A DNA stretch of 64,000 nucleotides from Hesseltinella vesiculosa (Eukaryota > Mucoromycota > Mucoromycetes > Mucorales > Cunninghamellaceae): assembly GCA_002104935.1 (NCBI GenBank), contig MCGT01000012.1:372001-436000 (forward strand), read 5' to 3'. Shown in pieces: positions 56,346-64,000 of this stretch. Numbering within the stretch: position 1 is the stretch's first letter; every line of letters begins with the position of its first letter. The position numbers and the translations under genes were made by a program. The notes under the pieces are model-generated. The model saw nothing but the letters and a program-made list of their open reading frames with translations, was not told the DNA's origin and searched no databases.

Positions 56346-57725
56346 TTTGGATGAAAAGTAAAGAAAAGAGACAAAAAAAGACTGAAAAAATAAAACCTCA
56401 CAGGGGAAAATTGACCTTTTTTATATGGGCCGTTGAGGCGCCGCCCCACTTCCCAGAAAAATTTCCACCTTGGCAAAGTGGCTCATCTTTCGCCCCCCTT
56501 TATTAAAAGAAACATCAGCATCTGTTAGTACATTTTTAGCATAATATTTCTTTATTATCTTGCCGATGCCCCTATAAAGCAACCACCACAGCATAAACAT
56601 TTGCTCATATTGTAATGATAGCCAGAGCAACAAAACCTCTCTGGAGCTGCTAAATTTGGCATCACACTCCGCTCATTTTTGTTTTGGGCAAAAAAGCTCG
56701 ACAAGGACCCAATGGGTGAAAAACAGGGAGATCCTGATGCAGTTTCAAAGTCTGAGCGTGGTCAACTGCTTGCGATCAAGTTTGGTGCAAGCCCAACTCT
56801 CCCCTGATTGGATGAATAAGAACGCCCCCCCTTTCTACACCAATCATCACTGTCCAATGGGACACCAGCGTTCCAAAATCTTGGCACTTTTTATTTCATT
56901 CATTTCTGCTGACTCCAATGGTCACGGTATTAGCCAAGATGCGCCGAAAGCAAAAATAGGGCTGAAATACAGTATGAGAGCTGCTCCCTGATTTTTTTTA
57001 AATTTCGGCTGAACGGAAGCTCAGCAATATTTTTGGCACTCATAATATCGCCTCAGGGATTTTTTTTTGTGTGTGCCCGGAGTGCGAGTTTGTGTTTGCA
57101 TTGTCAAGGAGCTTCTGAGCAATATGTGACAATGAAAATAAAGACAGTGACTCGACACAGCCACTTTATGGCGTGGCGATGCTGCGCATGAGTGCCGAAG
57201 CACGTGCCGGGGTGCGATGTTGACAAACGATGAAACTTGCATGGAGTGGCGCAAATAAAAAAAAATCTCGGTAAAATGGTCGCCAAGCGCATTTAAAAGA
57301 CAAACAAATGCTTCTGAGGCGCCTATGTAACCTAATGTTACCCTTGATAGTCACGTCCTTTTTCCAAAATTCTGTGCAATTGACACCTATTTCCCTAAAA
57401 GGGAAAGGTGGAAAGCAAAACACTGCTGCACGCCATTCTGAAATCGTTGCTCTCAACCAAGGTCTTTTATTCCTAATTTCTTGACTTTCATTGAAGACAA
57501 TACATAAACCAGAGGTAAAAGAGCGAGGGCTTTTCGAAGATCTTCCAGCTGTTTTACTGCAATGTAGTATGACTATGATTCCAGGCAGAGTATATTTTAT
57601 TAAAATTCAATGCACGCACAACTGGTCGCACAGAGCTACCTATCAAAAAAAAAAAAGGTATTTCTTTCAATCTTCCTTTCCGGTTCATATCGCCTCTTTT
57701 TCTCTTTCAAAAAAAAAAAAAAGGA
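56346..57725. other. Intergenic, no supported gene
   Basis: 1.4 kb between the divergent CYSTM and SFF-repeat genes. Only short frames, some antisense to each other; A tracts at 57644-57655 and 57709-57722 precede the next gene. Confidence 0.45.
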
Positions 57726-58175
57726 ATGTCCTATTCTGACCCAATGCTGCTCGGTCAGACGCCTCATGTCAATGACATGGCAAACTCCTTTTTTGCTACT
57801 CCTCCATCGAATCCAGCAGACATTGCCTGCCCGGATCTCAGGGAGCATCACAATGCAAAGAGCGACATCATCACCTCGTTTTTTGCGCCTCGCTCCTCGG
57901 CCCTGGCCAGCGAAAAGCTGTCTGAAACCACACAGCACAAAGGACATCACGGGCTCCTCTCCACCCTTCTCTCGCACAGTTCCCCCACTCATGAAACATC
58001 CCCTGACACCCAACCTCTCCACATGCAAGAAGACGATCCTAGCAACGATATTGCCTCTTCATTTTTTTGCCCACCGCCTGCCAATGACTCCTCTGATTTC
58101 ATTAAGCGGAACAGCATAGCCGAAGGCGCCGATATCAATTCCTCGTTCTTCCCTCCTCGGCCACCAAAGGAATAA
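57726..58175 (+). CDS. Unrecognised protein with four SFF motifs, 149 aa
   Basis: Single exon from ATG 57726. Four copies of a short motif, D-[MI]-x-x-SFF-x-P, are spaced through the protein: DMANSFFATP (about 17-26), DIITSFFAPR (48-57), DIASSFFCPP (109-118) and DINSSFFPPR (136-145). The linkers are Ser/His/Pro/Asp-rich and should be disordered. Such an even set of identical short linear motifs in a floppy chain usually means one partner bound several times. I know no family and no partner. The frame has few codons of homopolymer type and ends cleanly. It lies 216 bp left of a transposon end, but shows no likeness to transposon sequence. Confidence 0.65.
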   Translation: MSYSDPMLLGQTPHVNDMANSFFATPPSNPADIACPDLREHHNAKSDIITSFFAPRSSALASEKLSETTQHKGHHGLLSTLLSHSSPTHETSPDTQPLHMQEDDPSNDIASSFFCPPPANDSSDFIKRNSIAEGADINSSFFPPRPPKE

Positions 58176-58391
58176 ATGTAACTCTCTTCCATTCTCATCA
58201 TGAGATACAAGTATGTTGCTTGCTATGTGAAAACGATTGCCGTGAATCTTGCCCGGCTCACCTAAGCTTGCGCGCTGGGTGACAACAGAACATCGGGCTG
58301 CACCTATCCCAGCCCAGAAAAAGCATTCTCTGACGTGTGCAGAGTAACAGTGTAGAGTCGATCGAAACGGATTCATTCGTCCTGGTCTTTT

Positions 58392-60125
58392 TACACTCTT
58401 TCCATGAATAAGTGGCGGCTCTCCTGGAAGACGGATTGCGGACTTTGGATTTCTGAATGTCGCACGAGCCAAGACAAATTTGGCGCAGCGTTTTTTTTTT
58501 TTTGTCGTAGATATTTTTTTTTCGTGTCGTAATAGACTTGTCGTGCGACAAGTTGTTTATTAAATACAACTACATAGGAGTCCTATGGAAACAGTCATTG
58601 ATCCGGGCAGCAGAATAACCGATAAAGCCATGCAGACTCTTGATAGAAACATTATTACACGCCGCCTTGACTCGATGAGACAACAACTCGTCATCTTTCA
58701 GCTCGTCACGCCTAACCTTGCTCTTTACGGCCGACCAGAACTGCTCAATCGGATTGAGCTCAGGGGAATAGGGCGGAAGATACATGCATCGATACCCACG
58801 GTTCCTGATGAAGGTGTCGATGGCCTTGGATTGATGAATTGGTGCATTGTCCATCACCAAATAGTAGCCCTCAAATTCTGGGTGTTGGTCCATAGTATTC
58901 ATGACCTCATTCAAGAAGGCGATGTAGTGATGAGTGTTTGTGCCGACTCCAATGTGCTTGTAGATATCTTGATCAAGTTTGCGTTTCTTGTTCCCTGTAG
59001 GCGGGCTTCTCATGCTGATTTGAACAACACCAGCAGCACAAATAGCACCAAGGATCGTATGCGTCTTGGATTTCGTGGCGGCTGCTTCCACGACTGTCTT
59101 TGATCCGACACGCGACCAGCCTACTGTTCGGCGCAAATTGATGCTAAATGACGCTTCATCGATGAAGACACAGTTCTTTATAAAATCCATGTCTGTTGCA
59201 GTCCACTGCACCGCCCATGCGAGTCGCTTGTCGAGCGTTTCATCCGCGTTTCGATTCTCAGCATGCACTCTGGTCCTCTTGAGCGACAATCGGCAGTCAT
59301 TCACCATATACTTATGTATAGTCGATTTCTTGATAGTCAACCCTTGGAATTCATGAATGAGTGCATCCACAACGTCGCATACCGTCGCTGTCGGCTTGTC
59401 GTCGATGAAGGAGATGATGAAATCCTTGTGATCATCAAGCAAGATAGTTTTCCGTCCGGCGTTTTTTGTCTTCATGTCTATCGTTCCCTCCTCGTCAAAT
59501 TGCTTGCACCACCTCTGGGCAGTTCTTGAGTCAACATTGTGCCGACGTCCAGCTTCAGCTGCTGAACAAAGCTTTTCCAACTTGTAGGTGACAACAAGAC
59601 GCTTGACTTCGTAATCATGTCGCGGCTTTCGCTTCCCAACATTTTTCTTTGGGCTGATTTCTTTGTCGGTGGACTCGGATATCACTGCTTCAATCAAATC
59701 GGCAGCAGCAATTCCTTCTGACAGATATTGATTGAGGTTGGTCAGTGTTTCAACTTCCATCATCGCGCCTGGATCCAGTTCAATGGTTGGCTCCTCATCA
59801 AGGACCATCGCTTGACCGCTGTCATCCGTTATTTTCCCAAAACCATCGTCGTGGACAAAGCTGAACTTTTTCATACGTAATAACCAAAATCAGTGACCTT
59901 TGAAATGTACAACTGCCACACATTAGATCGCTTCTTATATACTTGTTTATCGGGGAAACATGGAAAAAGGCAACTTTCTCAAAATGCGACATAGTCCATT
60001 TGGTCATCCCGACAAAAAAAAAAAAACGCTGCGCCAAATTTGTCTTGGCTTGTGCGACACTCAAAAATCCAAAGTCCGCCACCTGTCTTCCAGGAGAGCC
60101 GCCACTTATTCATGGAGAGAGTGTA
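58392..60125 (-). mobile_element. Full-length Tc1/mariner-type element, copy 1
   Basis: The 1.73-kb element is bounded by TA at 58392-58393 and 60124-60125. Its terminal inverted repeats are about 115 bp; each begins TACACTCT-TCCATGAATAAG (one mismatch between ends) and runs on through GGCGGCTCTCC and TTTGGCGCAGCG to a T tract. It carries one transposase gene on the minus strand with an intact frame, so it may be able to move. Confidence 0.88.
58570..59874 (-). CDS. DD34E transposase (Tc1/mariner - IS630 type)
   Basis: Single intact exon, 434 aa. Residues about 85-200 form helix-turn-helix parts: YEVKRLVVTYKLE, SRTAQRWCKQFDEEG and TIHKYMVNDCRLSLKR. The catalytic triad is D239 (in FIDEASF), D342 (in LVMDNAPIHQS) and E377 (in YSPELNPIEQFW), with 34 residues between the last two, hence DD34E. 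The enzyme cuts both strands at the element ends and inserts at TA. No stop or frameshift is present, unlike the related pseudogene at 63049-63911. The first 80 residues are acidic and lack similarity I recognise to other transposases; that segment also starts the pseudogene (HDDG/YDDG-x-G pattern), so it belongs to this family. Confidence 0.9.
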   Translation of the reverse strand: MKKFSFVHDDGFGKITDDSGQAMVLDEEPTIELDPGAMMEVETLTNLNQYLSEGIAAADLIEAVISESTDKEISPKKNVGKRKPRHDYEVKRLVVTYKLEKLCSAAEAGRRHNVDSRTAQRWCKQFDEEGTIDMKTKNAGRKTILLDDHKDFIISFIDDKPTATVCDVVDALIHEFQGLTIKKSTIHKYMVNDCRLSLKRTRVHAENRNADETLDKRLAWAVQWTATDMDFIKNCVFIDEASFSINLRRTVGWSRVGSKTVVEAAATKSKTHTILGAICAAGVVQISMRSPPTGNKKRKLDQDIYKHIGVGTNTHHYIAFLNEVMNTMDQHPEFEGYYLVMDNAPIHQSKAIDTFIRNRGYRCMYLPPYSPELNPIEQFWSAVKSKVRRDELKDDELLSHRVKAACNNVSIKSLHGFIGYSAARINDCFHRTPM

Positions 60126-60899
60126 CACTGTTTCCATGAATAAGTGGCGGCTCTCAAGGAAGACGAATTGCGGACTTTGGATTTCCGAGTGTCGCACAAG
60201 CCATGACAAATTTGGCGCAGCGTTTTTTTTTTTTTGTCGTAGATATTTTTTTTTCGTGTCGTCATAGACTTGTCGTGCGACAAATTGTTACTTAAATTCA
60301 ACTACATAGGGGTCCTATGGAAGCAGCCATTGATGCGGGGAGATGAATTACCGATAAAGCCATGCAGATCCTTATAGAAACATTATTACACGCCGCGTTG
60401 ACTCGATGCGGCCGACCAGAATTGCTCAATCGGATTGAGCTCAGGGGAATAGGGTGGAAGATGCATGTATCGATACCCACGATTCCTGATGAAGGTATCG
60501 ATGGCCTTGGATTGATGAATTGGTGCATTGTCATCACCAAATAGCAGCCGTCAAATTCTGGATGTTGGTCCATAGTAATCATGACCTCATTCAAGAAGGC
60601 GATGTAGTGATGAGTGTTTGTGCCGATGCCAATGTGTTTGTAGGTAACTTGATCAAGTTTGCTTTTTTGTTCCTTGTAGCCGGACTTCTCATGCTGATTT
60701 GAACAACACCAGAAGCACAAGGACCAAGGATCGTGGATAAAGGCAACTTTCTCAAAATGCGACATTATGCATTTGGTCATCCTGCAAAAAAAAAAAAAAA
60801 CGCTGCGCCAAATTTGTCTTGGCTTGTGCGACACTCAGAAATCCAAAGTCCGCCACATGTCTTCCAGGAGAGCCGCCACTTATTCATGGAAAGAGTGTA
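60124..60899 (-). mobile_element. Internally deleted element, copy 2 (non-autonomous)
   Basis: A 776-bp derivative that starts at the TA shared with copy 1 (60124-60125) and ends at TA 60898-60899. Both terminal repeats are kept. The interior keeps about the last 150 transposase codons with stops and a gap near 60395-60410, and lacks the first 280 codons and the catalytic D239, so it cannot make an enzyme but could be moved by copy 1. Confidence 0.85.
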
Positions 60900-61675
60900 C
60901 ACTGTTTTCATGAATACTGTAAGTGGCGGCTCTCCTGGAAGACAGGTGGCGGACTTTGGATTTCTGAGTGTCGCACAAGCCAAGACAAATTTGGCGCAGG
61001 ATTTTTTTTTTGTCGTAGATATTTTTTTTTCGTGTCGTAATCGACTTGTCGTGCGACAAACTGTTACTTAAATACAACTACATAGGGGTCCTATGGAAGC
61101 AGTCATTGATGCGGGGAAAAGAATTACTGATAAAGCCATGCAGATCCTTGATAGGAACATCATTACACGCCGCTTTGACGATGCGGCCGACCAGAACTGC
61201 TCAATCGGATCGAGCTCAGGAGAATAGGTTGGAAGATGCATGTATCGATACCCACGATTCCTGATGAAGCTATCGATGGCCTTGGATTGATGACTTGGTG
61301 CATTGTCCATCACCAAATAGCAGCCGTCAAATTCTGGATGTTGGTCCATAGTATTAATGACCTCATTCAAGAAGGCGATGTAGTGATAAGTGTTTGTGCC
61401 GATGCCAATGTGTTTGTAGGTAACATGATCAAGTTGCTTTTTTTGTTCCTTGTAGGCGGACTTGCCATGCTGATTTGAACAACACCAGAAGCACAAGGAC
61501 CAACGATCGTGGAAAAAGGCAACTTTCTCAAAATGTGACATTATGCATTTGGTCATCCTGACAAAAAAAAAAAAAATGTTGCGCCAAATTTGTCTTGGCT
61601 TGTGCGACACTCGAAAATCTAAAGTCCGCCACCTGTCTTCCAGGAGAACCGCCACTTATTCATGGAAAGGGTGTA
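60898..61675 (-). mobile_element. Internally deleted element, copy 3 (non-autonomous)
   Basis: A 778-bp sister of copy 2, starting at the TA shared with it and ending at TA 61674-61675. It has the same internal deletion junction (KVAF-HD-WSLCFWCC region on the minus strand) as copy 2 and a small insertion in its left terminal repeat (TACTG after the GAA at 60911). A further trace of a left end follows at 61674-61700. Confidence 0.82.
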
Positions 61676-63048
61676 CACTTTATTCATGAATGATTGTCGC
61701 AGATAAAAAAAATAAATGTCACAAGGGAAAACATGAAGATGTCGCAAGTCAAAAAAGGAAATGCCGGATGAAGTGAACGAGACAGGAGAGAAATTACACC
61801 AATGACAAAGGGATAACCAAGGAAAAAAACAGGCCAAGTTGAAATAAAGAGAAATGAATGGAGACGTTCATACAAATAAAAGTGTGCACTTACTTATGGC
61901 GCTACGCCACTGTATCTAAGCCGTTAGGCGACAGGGCTGGCGTCAACCACCCCGGAAATTGTTGTTGTTAAAAATGGCGTAATGGAACACACGCAGTGAA
62001 CCAACTACCCCAGAAAAAAAAAAGAGAGAGAGAGCAGGACAGGGAGCTTGGGGTTGGCGTCAGAAACACACCAACCAGAGAACAGGCTTTGTCTTCAAAG
62101 GACTTGATTACATTTTGGCTTGTATATTTGAGAACTTGAGAATGAGAAAGAAAGTAAAAAAAACTGGGAACTTCCACTCCTTAAATACCTTTTTAGTAAG
62201 AAGGTTGCCAGCGGCCTCTCCTGACCACAAAATCTGCATGACAAATCGTTTTTTTTTCTCAATGAAACTTGTTGCGGAAAACACGCCCCTGAATCCTGGG
62301 TTAAGAACACATGCAGGTTACTGCTAATTAAGTGTTTCATGTGGTTCACTATTGACTTGACAACTCTCTGTCCCCTTCGGGGCTATTATTGGACTGTACA
62401 TGTGTAGCTTTGTGTCCACCATGTACTATTTTTCCTTGGCTGAATTTACTTATACAACCAGATAGTTGCAGCAAGCATGGCAGCGCAATGCACTTTTGTT
62501 GGAAAAAAAAAGGGGAAGGAGTGGACGCATGGCTGGATGACCAGAACCACCTCCTGCGACTTGTCCCATTCTCTTTGTTGAGCGTGCTTTAAATATTGAA
62601 AAAAAGATAATTCCGCTCTTGTCTTGCCCAACGTTCCCAACAAAAGGGACAGTCATTTATTCACAACACGGACAAATCAACTTTTTATATACAAAAACAT
62701 GTGGAGAACAAAGGAAATCAAGCCTTCTGATTCACACAAAAAAGAGGGGGTTGGTTTGGGGCATAGGAAAATCTGAGAAGAGGGAGTGCTCAGCGTCGTT
62801 TTTTTTTTTTTTTTTTAAAAAAAAATAAGACTGAATAGTTGATTCACCCCTTCAACCATATCATCAGTCTCACTATGACACTTTGACTTTAACAAATTTA
62901 GCCATCTGTCCATCGTCTCAACAATAGCAATGTCCATAAGATCTCACTCAATACAGCTTTGCGGTGGCCTTCGTTGACTGAAAGCTATCAAAAGTAAAGC
63001 GATCTACAGAATCATGCACAGTGCCGATTCTAAAAAAAAAGCTGGAGG
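61676..63048. other. Transposon flank, no supported gene
   Basis: AT-rich sequence between the chained elements and the frameshifted transposase. The first 25 bases resemble a decayed left end of the same element family. Later it has an A tract at 62007-62020 and a T tract at 62801-62815 but no gene or RNA I can support. Confidence 0.4.
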
Positions 63049-63911
63049 TCAGCTCAAGAAACCGAAACCAATGATTGGATAATTTCGTAGGGCAAGGGCT
63101 TGCGAATGGAAACTTGAATTGGTTGTGCGGACAGAAACTACAGGAGTCGTCCCTTTCTTTGACCAGCCAGATGATCGATGCAGATGGATGCTAAACGCTG
63201 CTTCGTCTATGAAAATGCAATTGGAAAGGTAGTCCATATTCGTCTCTTCTTGCATATGCTTGACCCATTCATATCGCGCTTCGATTGCTTCAGGAGAATC
63301 CCGAGCTTCGGCGTGCAGCTCCACCTTCTTAAACGCCATCTTCATTTCGTGCTTGAGGAAATTGCTTACAGCTGACCGCTTAATTTCCAGACCGACGAAA
63401 TCCTTCGTCAACCCGTCTGTCGCTTCATCAATTGTTGCTGTTGAGTTATCGTCGAATAGGGCTATCAAATAAGCCTTATGGTTCTCGTTCAATATCGGCT
63501 TTCTTCCTCCGTGTTGCTTCCTCATGAGACCCTCATCACCATGTTTTCGAAAAGCTTCCACCCACCGCTGGGCTGTGCGAGGCACCTTGAGTCCATACTT
63601 TGCAGCAATAACTGTGGTTGGTATTTGGGGTTTTTCCAGGCACTCGTCAACGATGATCTTCTTGAATTCATATGAATAGTGCTCTCCTTTTTTTGAGGTC
63701 CTGTTTTCTGTTTGGAAGGCTGCTCTGGCTTCATGTCAGTCTCAGGAACAGAGGCAATTTGCTGCTGCATGTGCTGCCGGTGGTCGTCGAGCGACGTGAT
63801 CCCCTCGACTTCCATCTTGACATCCTCAGCAGCCACAATGTCCATGGCATCGTCACCATGCTCATTAAGCACATGTCCGTTACCATCATCATATATAAAC
63901 TGAAATGGCAT
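63049..63911 (-). pseudogene. Frameshifted, truncated Tc1/mariner-type transposase
   Basis: Reading starts at ATG 63911 and opens with an FxxDDGxG-type acidic segment like the intact transposase. A frameshift at an A7 run near 63693-63699 separates it from the helix-turn-helix part (VPRTAQRWVEAFRKHGDEGL). The DDE core is kept only up to the first Asp (CIFIDEAAFSIHL); after VSVRTTN the frame ends within 25 residues and the second Asp and the Glu are missing. The copy is dead, and clearly older or a different subfamily compared with copies at 58392-61675, sharing only about a third of residues by eye. Confidence 0.82.
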
Positions 63912-63952
63912 CACAGAAAAAAAAACTCGTCGAGACAAAGTGAAAACGTCAA

Positions 63953-63986
63953 AAGAGGAAGAATCTGACAAGAGGAAGAATCTGAC
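63953..63986. repeat. Two tandem 17-bp repeats
   Basis: AAGAGGAAGAATCTGAC occurs at 63953-63969 and again directly at 63970-63986. Its position just upstream of the dead transposase fits a remnant of subterminal repeats of that element. Confidence 0.8.
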
Positions 63987-64000
63987 AATTTGAAAACCAA

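Noticed and set aside
1..64000. CRISPR arrays, bacterial operons, Shine-Dalgarno sites
   Set aside because: Spliced genes, ribosomal proteins of eukaryotic type and Hsp90 with MEEVD show nuclear fungal DNA; the repeats seen are tandem exons, microsatellites or transposon ends.

Overview
The window reads as nuclear DNA of an early-diverging fungus, most likely Mucoromycota (Mucorales-like). Genes are dense, introns are short (about 55-190 nt, GT-AG, T-rich), homopolymer A/T tracts are everywhere outside exons, and the gene set is fungal: an Rpd3-type deacetylase, PacC/Rim101, Ndt80/PhoG-like, a MATA-type HMG protein, a kelch-BTB protein and a CYSTM protein. I rebuilt 24 spliced or single-exon protein genes by joining open frames at GT-AG sites and checking that every phase closes.

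Layout. 1-4227: an unrecognised minus-strand gene made of 18 exons, ten of them 9-39 nt long, plus decayed duplicates of its last exons. 4228-12454: a Ran1/Sks1-type kinase, a class I histone deacetylase, and a C2H2-like protein divergent from it. 12455-14483: a dead LINE fragment and an orphan coiled-coil gene. 14932-23104: PacC/Rim101, AP-1/2 beta-adaptin (Apl2 type), and a hexokinase homologue that lacks the ATP-binding motifs. 23414-28395: G3BP/NTF2-RRM protein, a small mitochondrial protein, ankyrin protein, ribosomal protein eL43. 28806-36068: kelch-BTB, ribosomal uL29, HMG-box factor, Hsp90. 36439-42401: a chorismate-lyase-like protein, a GH18 chitinase, a foldback repeat, ATG5. 43541-55380: Pumilio, Ndt80/PhoG factor, BFR2/AATF, a type II membrane glycosyltransferase-like protein. 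55899-58175: CYSTM peptide and a protein with four SFF motifs. 58392-63911: three chained Tc1/mariner-type elements (one with an intact DD34E transposase, two internally deleted) and a frameshifted relative.

Most genes are housekeeping or regulatory and not an operon-like set; several pairs are divergent and share short promoters (11268-11425, 26186-26336). The most unusual item is the serial-microexon gene: its first sixteen introns are all phase 1, microexon cassettes are duplicated in tandem, and repeated microexons differ mainly at silent positions, so they are coding and under protein-level constraint. I recognise no family for the protein.
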